Source: Sphagnum compactum (Eukaryota > Bryophyta > Sphagnopsida > Sphagnales). Taken from it: a DNA stretch of 64,000 nucleotides. Shown here in pieces: positions 25,300 through 36,499 of the stretch. A model generated the notes under the pieces. That model made no database searches. It was not told where the DNA came from and saw only the letters and a list, made by a program, of their open reading frames with translations. How positions within the stretch are numbered: the stretch's first letter is position 1; each line of letters opens with the position of its first letter. The position numbers were made by a program, and so were the translations under genes. The DNA lies in the NCBI GenBank assembly GCA_965153455.1, contig OZ234502.1:5560853-5624852 (forward strand), written 5' to 3'.

Positions 25300-26600
25300 A
25301 GAGCATAGTCAATCGGAGACGACCACTATCGTGGAAAGAAAATAAATAAAAAATAAAAAAACTCAAACTCATGGGTCATTGTTGAAAATGGAGACCACCT
25401 TAGTGGACAAAACTAAGTTGATGATTTCATGCGTTACAAGATAACCTGCAAATACAAAGGAAAAATTAGGTCAGGACTTTCTTAAATTTTGGAGTCATTA
25501 GGATCATTTTCTAATCTTTAGGCTTGGAAATTGTAAAATGGGTATGAAAAGAATGGTCAGCACTCATAATCACCATTCATATTAAACTTACTCCAACTGC
25601 TCTTAATTTTAAGAACATGATGTTTAAAAGGGTGGGACCCCACACCCTAAGATGTATGTACTTACCATCCATCCACTAGTAGGTGCTGGCCCACTCTGAC
25701 CATTTTTATTTGTTAGGTTTGTTGTTTGTTGACCATCTACTAGTTGGACTTTTGGTTCTCTTAATTTCATTTGTGATGTGAGTCAATGGTAGAGAAATCT
25801 TATAGTTGCATCAAAAAAATTTAATATCATGAAATTTTAATAAAATTTATGCGAAATTTATAAAATAATATATTCGTGTAAAATTGATATTTATTTATTT
25901 ATTTATTTATTTTCATTTTAAAAAAATTGTTTTTTTCATTTTTTTGATGTTTTGATGTGAAATACATGTGATTTATTATTTTAACTAAATTCATATATTA
26001 TAAAAATATATGATTTTTGTGTATTAAACATGAATATTTATGCATGGTCATTTTTTTAAATGTCTCACTTATTTGAATATTTTAAAAATTAAATATGTAA
26101 AAATATTGTTCATATTATGATAACAGGGAATTCATATAAATTTTTTAATGACATTAAAAAAATAAAAATCACACGAAATTTATACGAATTTATGAAACCT
26201 GCTAAATATGAAACTTAGTAAATGTTTGTGATGTGTGTGAATCACTGATGGGAAACTACTGATTATATTGTGTAAAAGGCTCTAGTAGAACCCAGTACCA
26301 CCTCCTAAGACCAACAGCTCATCTACAAGACCATTCAAATGGACCAGGCCTTACTAAAGAGTACACAAACCTTCCTGGGTCCACCAAGGGCTGACCATGA
26401 CGGACTCCAGTATGGTCCAGTTGGGTCCGCGTCAAACCTACAAACCTGAAGAAAACAGGCCTCCTTCCAGACTCCAAAGCACCATGTGTTGCTTTTTTTT
26501 TTTCTTTAGCAGATTTGACGTTTTGGTCACACGCTTTTTCTTCTTTTATTTGACCCTCGAATGCAGCTTTTCTCCACCCTGCTGATCGTCTCGAATTTGA
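25300..26600. other. Divergent intergenic spacer of the Bet v 1-like pair
   Basis: AT-rich with ATTT/TTTA runs near 25890-25915 and no open frame with a motif. It separates the two promoters and shows no mirror symmetry, unlike the genes on either side. Confidence 0.5.
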
Positions 26601-26610
26601 CCAAATGCCT

Positions 26611-26617
26611 TATAAAA
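26611..26617 (+). promoter_or_regulatory. Probable TATA box of the right Bet v 1-like gene
   Basis: TATAAAA on the plus strand, 195 bases upstream of the start codon, followed by CT-rich leader sequence. This is a normal plant spacing if the leader is about 160 bases. Confidence 0.5.
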
Positions 26618-26805
26618 CACGAATGCTGTGAGTAGTTTTCTCAGAGTGTTTTCTGGTCTTCGCCAAGTCCAGTCTCTCATCCATTCTCGCCGCTCCCTCT
26701 CACTGCAATCCATCTTGTTTGTGGCATTTGTCACTGTTTTCTCAGCTCAACTCAGTACCAATTTCTCAACTCCGTTCGACGACGCCCATTTTCACGCAAC
26801 CAACA

Positions 26806-28187
26806 ATGGTGGACACAATGTCCCACACTGAGGTCCTCCAGTGCTCCGCAGATGACATCTGGGGCGCCTGTAAACACGCTGACGATATCTTGCCCCATCT
26901 CATGCCTGACTTCTTCACTAAGAGTGTGTTTCTTCAAGGACATGGTGAACCTGGCAGCATCCGTATCGTCAAGTTGGGCCCTGGTATGATACTCCTCACA
27001 CTACTTTGCTTGCGGTCTTCTCTGATTTAATTCACGGAACCTCAAGTCTAGCTGCAAAACGTTCAATTCTGTGTCTTACAATTTTTTTTCTGTATTGAAA
27101 TTCGGAGTTCTTTGGCTTCATCACATGCATTGCTGATTTGCTCAATACGCTCTGCAACTTCAGGATTTGTAAGATTTCAATTTGTAGCTCCGCTTTCATT
27201 TCTACTTACTCACCTAATCGGTAGCTGGGAGCTGTTCATTGCAACGATTTCACACATGTATAATTGGTTGCGGCATGATCTGCAGCCGCCCCCCATGCCG
27301 CCGAGGTGAAGGAACGCATGGACACATTCGATGATGCTACCAAGACCCTTGGTTATACCGTCCTCGAGGGAGATCGCCGCTACAGCTCCTTCAGCGCCCA
27401 GATGAAATTCGTCCCCGCAGGTAAAACCACGGAAGCCATCTGGACTGCTACATACGAACCCGTCGGAGACATGGGTCCTCCTGAACACATCAAGCAGATC
27501 GTTGTTCTGGTCTTCAAGACTCTGGAACGCGCCGTGCTGTCGAGGAAGACTCTGTCGCACACAGAGACTCTGGACGCATCACCAGATGCTATCTGGGAGG
27601 CGTGCAAGCATGCGGACGAAGTGCTGCCCAAGGCGATGCCCGAATTCTTTGCATCGGCCACGTTTCTCCAGGGACACGGTGAACCTGGCAGCATCCGCGT
27701 CGTCAAGATGGGGCCTGGTATGAAAATCCCCCTACTCACTCACACCACAACCTCTTCACAAATCCCACCACTGCAGTGACTGTTCGATGTGGGCTCGCGT
27801 CTCTTTATTCTCATTTTCTTTGATGAAAGGCCAAGAAGAAGACCTAAATTCTGTTGAAGTACTGCAAGCTCTTATTCCCCATTTATGCGTGAATTTTGCT
27901 GTGCAGCCATCCCGCACGCCGCAGAAGTGACTGAGCGCATGGATTTGTTCGACGAGGCCACCAAGACTCTAGGGTACACGGTGCTGCAGGGAGATTCCCG
28001 GTACCTCTACTTCAGCGCCACCATGAAGTTCGCTCCTGGGGCTGCTGCCGGTACCACTGATGCGACCTGGACTGCCACTTATGTACCTGTTGGCGATATG
28101 GGTCCTCCCGAGCACATTAAGCAGATTGCTATCCTGGTGTTCAAGGCACTAGCCGGTGTTGCCAAGGCCAAACCAACGGTTGCTTAG
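26806..28187 (+). CDS. Two-domain Bet v 1/PR-10-like protein, right copy
   Basis: Exons 26806-26983, 27286-27717 and 27907-28187, with phase-1 GT-AG introns of 302 and 189 bases, give 296 residues. It has the same two tandem Bet v 1-fold domains as the left copy. In domain 1, GHGEPGSIRIVK is at about residues 44-55; domain 2 begins at about residue 149 with SHTETLDASPDAIWEACKHA. The start MVDTMSHTEV is chosen because the similarity between the two copies begins there. A methionine at residue 5 would remove only four residues. The protein is presumably cytosolic, with no signal peptide. Expression may differ from the left copy, because the upstream sequences are unrelated. Confidence 0.88.
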
Positions 28188-28295
28188 ACCCTTAGAAAAT
28201 CCCTACTCCTAGATCTCAGGTCTGCCTTGTAGGAGACCCAATTGAGACCCACTTTTTTAGAGCCCGTCCAGCAAGTTATGGATCCATAACACAAT
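26806..28295 (+). repeat. Right arm of the 1.5-kb inverted duplication
   Basis: Mirror image of 23535-25026. It ends in the 3' flank after the shared GTCCAGCAAGTTATGGATCC; beyond this (AACACAATATG versus AAACACAGTAC) the sequences part. Confidence 0.88.
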
Positions 28296-28299
28296 ATGT

Positions 28300-29837
28300 T
28301 ATAACATAGCATAAAGTTGCCTTGAAGATTGTTGTGATAATATGTTAAAGTCTCATTGCTCAATAGCCAATTCCTTTGTTTGTAATCTAATGAGTTGCAA
28401 AGCAAGAAGTTTGTCTCTGGTGATGATGGATGGGTGAATGAAAGTTTTTGTGATGGTAATGTGTCACAACAGTGAAGGTGAAGCTTCTGTTGTTGCTATT
28501 GTCATGATTGGTGAAGCTTTTAGCAATGATTTTCTCTTTTTGCAGCTTTGCAAGCTCACATTGACTCAAGTGTGTTTTGCTTTCTTTCTTGTAGTTGTTG
28601 CTGCATTGTCAATCTTCACTTGCTAATTTTTTTGTAGCTTCCTTCATTTTCAGAGCTCAGGTTTTGAGCATGGGTATCAAGTGACAGATATCCTAGGCGA
28701 GCTAGACATTCTTGGTAGGATGAGTCAGTCAGCCTTGTTTTGGGACCATGGAGCTAAAATCCCTTTTGTTTTTGGACATTGGAGCCTGATGGCCATTTTG
28801 GGGGTTTATAGGGCTAGTTTTGCATAAAAAGTTTTGTTGTAGTTTTGGGATGTCCAGGTTTGTATGGTTAGATTGTTGATAGATGGTGAATTCAAATCAG
28901 GTCATGCTGATTAACGTTAAAGCACTTGAAACTACTAAAACCCTAAACCTTTTTGATAATTAGTTTTAGTAGTGGAGTTCCTTCGATTTCTCTTTTGGTC
29001 CTTTTGTAAATCGAGGTAGATAGCAAGAGAAAAGTTGTAGAAATCATAAGAGGGTGAGGGTATGGGAACTTGGGAAACTACATGTTGCTATCTGGAGAGT
29101 AAAACTAGAAGCAGCTTGGTGGTTAGGAAGGAGGTATGAGAGGGACAGATTATGAAAAAAAGGCAAAGGAGGTGAGAGGAGGAAGCAAAGGATTTAAGAA
29201 GAAAAATGAGATTTTGGTAAGAGGGAGAACAGACAATAAAATGAGATTTTGTTGGAGGGAGTGGAGGAATTAGGAAAGAAAGGGAACTGTCAAATGAAGC
29301 TTGTGTCGGTTGGAGTTGGAAATGAAAAATGAACAAAAAAAGAGGGAGGTTGTGGGAGTGTGGTGTGTTATAGGAATAGGATGCTTGTTTGCTTGTTGGT
29401 ACTGAGAGGTTTAGAATTACTAATGTCATTCTTCTTTGTTTAGTTTTAACATTTCTTTGTTTAGTTTTAGTTCAACCTTGGGGAAAAGTGTTGTTGGTTG
29501 TTTTGGAACAAGGTAGAAAGGTTTAATGAAATCACTTTGGAATTATGAATGAACAAGCTACCAGACAAGAAGAAAACCATATCTTCCTAGTTGAAGGGTG
29601 CAAGAGATAAGAGCTTGAATTTACAAGAATCTGGATTACTCGCTGCAACAGATCCTCTGGAATCCCTATGGGTTTAGAGAGGACAGTTTCCAAATTTTTA
29701 AGCAGATAGATAATTGGTTGGTAATTGAGGTGTTGCTATTCTGCAAACATCAGGTTTTGGCACCAAGACAAGAAACCGAAAAAACAAAACAAAACAGATG
29801 ACAATTGGGAGGGAAATCGATCTACAGGGAAAAAAAG
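28300..29837. other. Intergenic DNA
   Basis: No gene is supported. A GA-rich stretch at about 29040-29380 produces a spurious Ser/Pro/Leu-rich frame on the minus strand. A small inverted repeat, ACTACTAAAAC and GTTTTAGTAGT, lies at about 28931-28973 and resembles plant CACTA end motifs. Confidence 0.4.
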
Positions 29838-30159
29838 ATGGTGAGAGGTTTGTTGTTGTTGTTGTCGCTCCTGATGCTCTGGGCTGTGCTGCTTGTATTG
29901 CTGGTGGGGACAATGGAGGTGACAACAGTGGCCCTACAGACCTTCACATTAGGCTTCTTGTTGCCATCCAGGAGCTCTGAAATGCTGACAAGCTTGGTCA
30001 CAGAATGGTACTGCCCTCCTTTTCTTTCTTTTAGTCTCACTTTCCTTTCTCTTCTTGACGTCATGTCTTTAACCTCACACATTTTATTGGTGCCTTCTTT
30101 CTCGTAGAGCTAAAGATTTGAGAGAAGTGCATATGTTTTTTCCTTGATAAGAAATATGC

Positions 30160-30208
30160 CTCTGAGGATGGACTCTTCTTCTTGATGTAGAAGAGTCCAT
30201 CCTCGGAG
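30160..30208 (+). repeat. Near-perfect 20-bp-stem hairpin
   Basis: 30160-30179 (CTCTGAGGATGGACTCTTCT) pairs with 30189-30208 (AGAAGAGTCCATCCTCGGAG). Nineteen Watson-Crick pairs and one T/G wobble close a 9-base loop. It lies in the first intron of the ANF-receptor-like gene. It could be a small-RNA precursor stem or a tiny inverted duplication. Confidence 0.85.
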
Positions 30209-32633
30209 TTGTAGATTGTGCATCTTTCTGGAGTACTCAATTATTCACCGCAAGAATTGCGAGATTTCATAAATTTGACTTTGTAGACAACGTTGCAAGA
30301 ACTTGGGATGACACAGGAGAGACCAGATATTGTAAGCTTCCATAGTATACATGTGCCAGAGAGAAACTTTGACCTGAAATCAGCAGACATATATACTGTG
30401 CATACACAACAACACTGCATTGATGTGACTTCACAAAGAGACACATACAATTCTGCATCAGGAAGCTTTGACTGTGATGATAGGAAGAGCACCATTGCAG
30501 AAGATGTCTGAGGAATCAGAATCAAAAGTTTTGAACTGTTTTGGTCAAATACGGAACATGAACTCCATAGTGGCTGTTCCAAAGTGGATTCTGAATCTGG
30601 TGACTAGAAGCGGAACATAATCATTTGATGGATTCACCTGCCAGGCAAATGTGCTAATGGACCTTGGTTTTGCTTGCATGCAGGGAAACAGCATTTGTGT
30701 AGCAGTAGAGGTTTTGAACTCAGGGAGGCAGACATACCATCTATTGCTGCACTCAAAGCCAAGTGGATGTAATTGGGAGGCAGCTCAAATTGGGACCCAC
30801 AATATGCTGGCAAAGAGTACTGCCACAAAACCCCCCCTTGTTGGTGTTGTTGGACCAGCATGTACAGTTGCTGCCATGTCAGCTGCTATTGTTTTGGCAG
30901 ATGAAGATTACCCTCTTATTTCCTTTGCTGCTACAGGGGAGCCACTCTCAAACAGGGATACCTTCCCCACTTTTTTGCGCACAGAGTGAATCTTTTGGCT
31001 TGATTGTCTGTTTTTGTGCATTGTGATGACCTTATTTTCCTCAATGTTTTCTTATATTGCTTATTGTCTATTTCTGGAAGCAAATTGTTCTCTCTTCCTT
31101 ATCTTGATTTTTCAAGCTTCTTCTGCATCTCTATAGTAAAAATTGTGAAATATTGAGATAGGTTAATTACGTTTGTGACTTGCAAGTCACAATGTGTTTC
31201 TGAGATTGTCCTCCATGTTTATGCTCATCAACTTCATAGCCATCTCCATCTCTAACTTCCATCTTCCTCCACATGCTCAATGTGGAATCAGCTGATACAG
31301 TTAATTCCATTTGGGTCTTTTTCAGGTATGGAGATGGTGTTCAGGCAGAAGCAGTGGCAGCTAGTGTAAGTGCAAGATCCCTTCCTCATTGCATCTTGAT
31401 TATACAATCAGAGCATCTTCCAAAGGTGCTCTTTAGAGGAGTTTGTGCTCTCGAAGACTCTGAGTGCCAGTAATCACATATAACTAACCCACAATCTGCT
31501 TAGAACGATTACTACATTACTGAGGGAAAGATTGCCATTCAGATCTCAGTGATCGAGGGATGAATGTCAATGCCCTTAAGGTGGTTAATAATAAGCAATT
31601 GCTGTTTTTGATAGTTGCTCAACAAGAAATGCAGCTCTTAGGTTTAGGATTTCAAGTCCACCTTCTCACAGTGAAGGGTGATAACAGCTCAGTGTCTCTT
31701 AATGGGGTGGTCATAGGATTGCCATGCTAGTTTATGATGTACTGATATATTACAGAGACTGCAGATGGACCTGTCCTAGGTTTGCATGCATGGTGCAGAT
31801 TGTGAAGCTGCATATGAGCAATGTGACTATTATCTACACAATGGGACACTATTCATTGAATTTGGCCAACAACATCAACAATGTATGTTCCCTGTCCTCA
31901 CTTGCATCTACCTCATGGATAAAAAGCAGCCACATGTAGCAGATTAATTTTGGTGTGAATGAATGGACACTGGAATGTCATCCTTCCATACCCAACTCTT
32001 ATTCCATCAATAAAAGAATTGATCTCAAGAATCACATAATGAAGTGCCTGCATACCTGCACATTTGAGCCCCAAAGTGACCCTCTTTCTCTCTCACATAA
32101 TGCACTGTATAGCATTTCACCAAGTTGTTTTGCAATATGGAGGGGCCGCAGCTCACCTATACCTATGTAAGATTGTTTCAATGTGACTCGAGAAGGTTGA
32201 TGGGTCTGCTTCTTGGCAAACTGTGAATGGTACAGCCAATCTACAGATGGAGATGTTGCACTCAGGATACAATTCATCAGTTGATGTTTCTCAGCTTGAC
32301 AGTATTTTAAGCTCCCTGCAACCACTGGATTTTGTGATCCTTGTGGTGAATCCTCAAGAAGCCCCAGACATCTGGTCAACTTCCTTTTCACAGGTAGTTC
32401 TCAAGCTGAAATTCAGCATTCCTGGTCATGGAGTCAGATGAGATGTTACCAGAGACCACCTTAGTCATTCATTTGATTGTCCTTGTGTGGTTCTGTGGCA
32501 TAAATAGAAAAGGTTGGAGTTTCCATGGTGGTACTTTGGTACCGATCGTGTGACTGCATTTGACCCTGCTGATGAATTTGAGACTGGTCAGAAGCTTCTC
32601 GAAATCTGATGCTTGAATTTTATTTCCTGATCT

Positions 32634-32658
32634 TCTCTCTCTCTCTCTCTCTCTCTCT
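32634..32658 (+). repeat. CT microsatellite
   Basis: An uninterrupted CT run inside the ANF-receptor-like locus, just after the WWYFGTD-encoding exon. Confidence 0.9.
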
Positions 32659-34851
32659 TCAATTTGACAAAGAGAGATTGCAGCCCTGGTTCATATTTAA
32701 GTTCACCAATGATACTTGATGTACTTGAAGCCCATGATCAAGTCCCTGCATCCTATTGGCATTATAGATGGGAGATGATGGGCAGCCATGGTGGATGTGG
32801 CAAGTGGTGATTTTATGGTTTATCCTCTGCAGTGAGAGATGGTGTATGATGATGGATGTGACAGATCCAACTCTGGTGCATGCATTGGTGGCTGAAATAG
32901 GCCTGTCACCCTATAGTATGTACCCACGTCCATATACTGCTCTGGCAAATGTAATTGACACTACAGAACTTGCCTAGTACTAATGGTACTGTTGCTACCA
33001 CTAGGGTACCTCAGATTGAGAGCCCCTAAGGAACAGGAACATTGTTTTGGGGAAAATTATAATTCACAGACCATGTTGAGAGCTTAGTGTTCTAGACTTC
33101 CTAGACCTGAAGTAATGAATCAGGTTGATTCAGATAAAGATTTCATTTGAAATCAGCAGCAATTGAGGATTTCAAGGAGCAAAGAAGAGACTTGGCATGT
33201 TTATGCTCATCTTCGGTTAGATGCTCTGTGGGAAGTTGAGTTCATGTCTGTGTCTTCTTCCTTGGGATGGTCAGGTGGTGATTACTCACAAAACTATATC
33301 GGTGAGAAATTTTATAGCTACTGGTGGACAACAAACTACTCAGGTCTCCCAGCAGTCGGCCAAAACAAGTCACGTACTTACACACCCTATCTCATTGATA
33401 CAGTCACAGCTATTTTGAAGTGTGTGATGCTCTTTGGAACCACAGCTTGTCAATCACAGCTGAAAATATCCTAAAACCCTCAACGGGTCAGGACCATTGG
33501 AGACACATCCATACTTTCAGGGGTTCACAGGTTTGGTTGCTATTGACTCTACAACAGGAAGTCAGAGTGTTAATGACCAAACCACCTACCTATGACCTTG
33601 TGGATCTCTCACCTCACAAGCTTGGGAGGTTATTATCTTTCCTTTCCCATCAGTTGCCTCTCCTATTTTTTGTGTAATCAGCTGTCTATAAACTCAGCAA
33701 GAGAAGTTCTTGTGACCTAACTTTTAGCCTGCACTGACTTTTGTATGAGGCAAGTGATACCTCTCTTCTTCAAAATTCTCCAGCTTTTGCTTGTTGCTTT
33801 TTGCTCAACTCTGTGTGCACATACTAATTGTCATGGTGCAGGCTAAAGGGTGAATACGAAGTGACAAATTTGTGACACTGCAAACATTAGAACGGCCAAA
33901 CAGTCGACTTGCTCCGAATTCAGTGAGTCACAGCTCTTTTCCAGCCTTCTGACGCCACTCTTTTGTGAATTATATATTTGTTTCTAATTGGATTTGAGGC
34001 AGAAACCACACAACCTTCTTCTACTTAGTACCCGAACAACTCCATTTCAAAGCTTGCTTTCTCATGAGCAACTGTAGTTATCAAATTGCTCATTTGACCC
34101 CACTGACAGCTAGATTATGAGAATCCAAGCAGATGACCCCGTTAAGTATGTGATTTCAACCAATTGTTTTGTGGTTTTGTTTTTGGCAGGCTTGCACAGA
34201 ACCAAATCCACATGAGAGAAAAGTGGGTGTAATTGTCGGGTCTCTATTTGCTGCCATTGTGGTTTCAGCTATACTAGCAATGGTAATGTATTACTACAAG
34301 AGAAGGAAACAAACCCTCAGTTCTGGATCATTTGTCAGGGTTACCGCATAAGTTTAGAAGAAACCATACTGTACAGAGGTCTTGTCTCTATAGTTTATGG
34401 ATATTATATGCAAGGCAGCTTTAGCTTTTTATAAAGGATATACAAAGTGGGAGCAATGATTTCAGTGCAGTTTTGTAGACATTCTTGTTCAGCAGGTGAG
34501 AAAGATTTGGTAGCAGTTGCAGTGCAGTTATGGGTTGTGAAGAAGAGATGAGGAAGTTGTGAATCACATCCAAGAAGGATACAACATGGCAGAATGTGTC
34601 CCTTCAGACCTGGTGGGAAGAGGCTTTCCCTGTCCCTCCTCCCATTTGTAACACCCCATCTTTCTCACCTTCTTATAGGTAGATCTTGATAGCATTTTTC
34701 AATTGTTGCTGCACTTTCTCCTTCCTCTGCCCAACAACAATGCCCTACAATTGTGGCCTTCCTATCCCTTTTGAGATAGGTACTTGCCCTGGAGTGTCAT
34801 GATGGAATGAGCATCGGAATGATTGAATGCCAGAGCTCTCAACTGTAATCA

Positions 34852-35007
34852 ATGGAGATGATATATTCTGTCAAACATGCTCGCAAAACCCTGGAGCTTG
34901 CAAACATTGTTGCTCCTCTCTCTGCACACACAGTTAGGAAGCAGATTACAGACCTGGAGAATGCCATAGAGAAATGTGTTTGTGGTCACGGAAGGAGTTT
35001 CACGTGA
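34852..35007 (+). other. 51-codon open frame overlapping the channel gene start
   Basis: The frame begins MEMIYSVKHARKTLELANIV, contains HTVRKQITDLENAIEKC and ends in GRSFT. It is amphipathic and helical-looking, and reads better than random AT-rich frames. Its last 34 bases overlap the start of the bestrophin-like frame in another phase. It may be an upstream open frame of that mRNA, or a last remnant of the receptor-like locus upstream. No family is recognised. Confidence 0.3.
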
Positions 35008-36470
35008 TCATTTTGCATGATCTCTTCAAGCCAGGATTGAGATCAGGATTTGGTTTCTTCTCAGCATCCAGATTCGGGACTGGAATGTTTGACAATCATC
35101 AGCGATTTCTCCTCCCTTCTTCCTCCACTCCAATTGTGGCCATGGCATCCTCCTCTCTATGGCACTTCCGGATGACATTGAACTCTGTTATGATGAGCTC
35201 ATCAGAGGTACAAAGGAAATTTCAAGAAGCCTTGCTATGGAGAAAATGCTTCCAAAGACAACAGTGTAATATCCTTCCCAAAACTGCAAACAACACAACA
35301 AGAAGCCTGAAGATGGGGAGAGCCAGCAGTGGAGTAGAGCTGCTTTACGATCATCATCAGAATGCTGCAAGTGCCTGGAGAAAGCATGGAGGAGGGACAG
35401 AGACGACAATTCTTCAGCCTTGCTTGTTCTTCTTCTGCAACTACAAAGCCTACTTCAGCCCCAGGACAGCAGATAAGGAGAATGAAGAAGCTATGATCTA
35501 CCGGCGCACAGTATACGACCATGACGACTGGATGCTACATCGCAGCAGCACGAGACATGCAAAGCATTTGCTCTCAGTTGCATCCTCTCGAGTGATTCTC
35601 GCGCTAGGACCTCCAGTGATGACGCTTACAGCAATTGCTGCAGCAATCACAGGGTACAATGAGGCCGTATTGGCACATGCCCTCCCTCTCTGGATGCCTC
35701 TCATGCGAGTCTCGTCTCTTCCTTTCTCGCTCACCGCACCAGCGCTTGCATTGTTGCTTGTCTTTCGTACGAATGCTTCGTATGGGAGGTTTGATGAGGG
35801 CAGAAAGGCCTGGGGATCGATCGTCAACAGAACAAGAGATATTACTCGGCAAGCATTAACATGGACGCAGAGTCCTGGTGATGCTCACAAGGTACAGTGT
35901 TTCTTGCGCCATGCCGTTGCATTTTGTTACTGCTTGAAAGACCATTTAGCACGGGAAGAGGATCTGAAGATGGAGCTCAAGGGTTTGCTACAGAAGAAGG
36001 AAGTGGAAGCTGCAATGGCGTCACGGCATCGACCTAATTATGTTCTTCAGATCATGTCAGAGACGATTCAAAACTGTTCTCTCTCAGGGATGCAGAAAGC
36101 ATCCATAGATATGAACATCACACAGTTTCATGACAATCTGGGAATCTGTGAGCGCATCTTCAAGACGCCCATTCCTTTGTCCTACACAAGATTGACGTCG
36201 CGGTTTCTCATCATCTGGCACATTGCGCTGCCATTAGCTCTGTGGGATCAGTGTAGCTGGCTTGTTATCCCTGCCACTTTCCTCAGTGCTGCAGCTTTGT
36301 TTTGTATTGAGGAAGTTGGAGTGCTGATTGAGGAGCCTTTTTCTATACTGCCTCTGGAATCTATTTGTGCATCCATACAGGAAAGTGTTCAAGGATTGAT
36401 CATTGCTCATGAGGAAGCTGTGAAACTGGAGAGCTTACATCATCAAGTGCCTGATCAAGGTGGTGAATAG
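34974..36470 (+). CDS. Bestrophin-like chloride channel, VCCN1 type, probably thylakoid
   Basis: One open frame of 498 codons with no intron. Residues 1 to about 165 are weakly conserved, rich in Ser and basic residues, and suit a plastid transit region. The bestrophin (UPF0187) core follows: VILALGPPVMTL at about 207-218, LTAPALALLLVFRTNASYGR at about 254-273 with the family signature FRTN-SY-R---GR, CERIFKTPIPLSYTRLTSRF at about 390-409, a hydrophobic pair (LIIWHIALPLALWD, VIPATFLSAAALF) and IEEVGVLIEEPFSILPLESI near the end. The Arabidopsis relatives are thylakoid voltage-dependent chloride channels that adjust proton motive force after light shifts. The first ATG is used, but ATGs at 35085 and 35142 are also possible starts. 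The length is somewhat above the roughly 400-430 usual for the family, mostly at the N-terminus. Confidence 0.85.
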   Translation: MCLWSRKEFHVIILHDLFKPGLRSGFGFFSASRFGTGMFDNHQRFLLPSSSTPIVAMASSSLWHFRMTLNSVMMSSSEVQRKFQEALLWRKCFQRQQCNILPKTANNTTRSLKMGRASSGVELLYDHHQNAASAWRKHGGGTETTILQPCLFFFCNYKAYFSPRTADKENEEAMIYRRTVYDHDDWMLHRSSTRHAKHLLSVASSRVILALGPPVMTLTAIAAAITGYNEAVLAHALPLWMPLMRVSSLPFSLTAPALALLLVFRTNASYGRFDEGRKAWGSIVNRTRDITRQALTWTQSPGDAHKVQCFLRHAVAFCYCLKDHLAREEDLKMELKGLLQKKEVEAAMASRHRPNYVLQIMSETIQNCSLSGMQKASIDMNITQFHDNLGICERIFKTPIPLSYTRLTSRFLIIWHIALPLALWDQCSWLVIPATFLSAAALFCIEEVGVLIEEPFSILPLESICASIQESVQGLIIAHEEAVKLESLHHQVPDQGGE

Positions 36471-36499
36471 GCTTTCTTCCAAAGCAAGAAGTAAGAAAT

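Larger units (their letters stand above)
29838..34351 (+). pseudogene. ANF-receptor-like single-pass membrane protein gene, probably decayed
   Basis: Exon pieces, all plus strand. 29838-30007: hydrophobic signal peptide, then QTFTLGFLLPSRS. 30684-30985: AVEVLNSGRQTYHLLLHS, PPLVGVVGPACTVAAMSA, YPLISFAATGEPLS and FPTFLRT. 31326-31365: YGDGVQAEAVAAS. 31799-31882: VKLHMSNVTIIYT. 32196-32393: SILSSLQPLDFVILVVN. 32508 to about 32600: FPWWYFGTDRVTAFD. About 33280-33480: TYTPYLIDTVT then CDALWNHSLSI. 33521-33640: GFTGLVAIDSTTG. 34190-34351: a 20-residue membrane helix (VGVIVGSLFAAIVVSAILAM), then YYYKRRK and a stop. The order matches the ligand-binding lobe of ANF/GABA-B/guanylate-cyclase receptors (PF01094). 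No kinase, cyclase, seven-helix or GLR channel part is seen. Some junctions agree in phase; others do not, and two short frameshifts are visible near 33413 and 33590. The locus is therefore a pseudogene or contains sequence errors. Confidence 0.6.

Noticed and set aside
29088-29429. 113-codon minus-strand Ser/Pro/Leu-rich frame
   Set aside because: Mirror of a GA-rich stretch; composition explains it.
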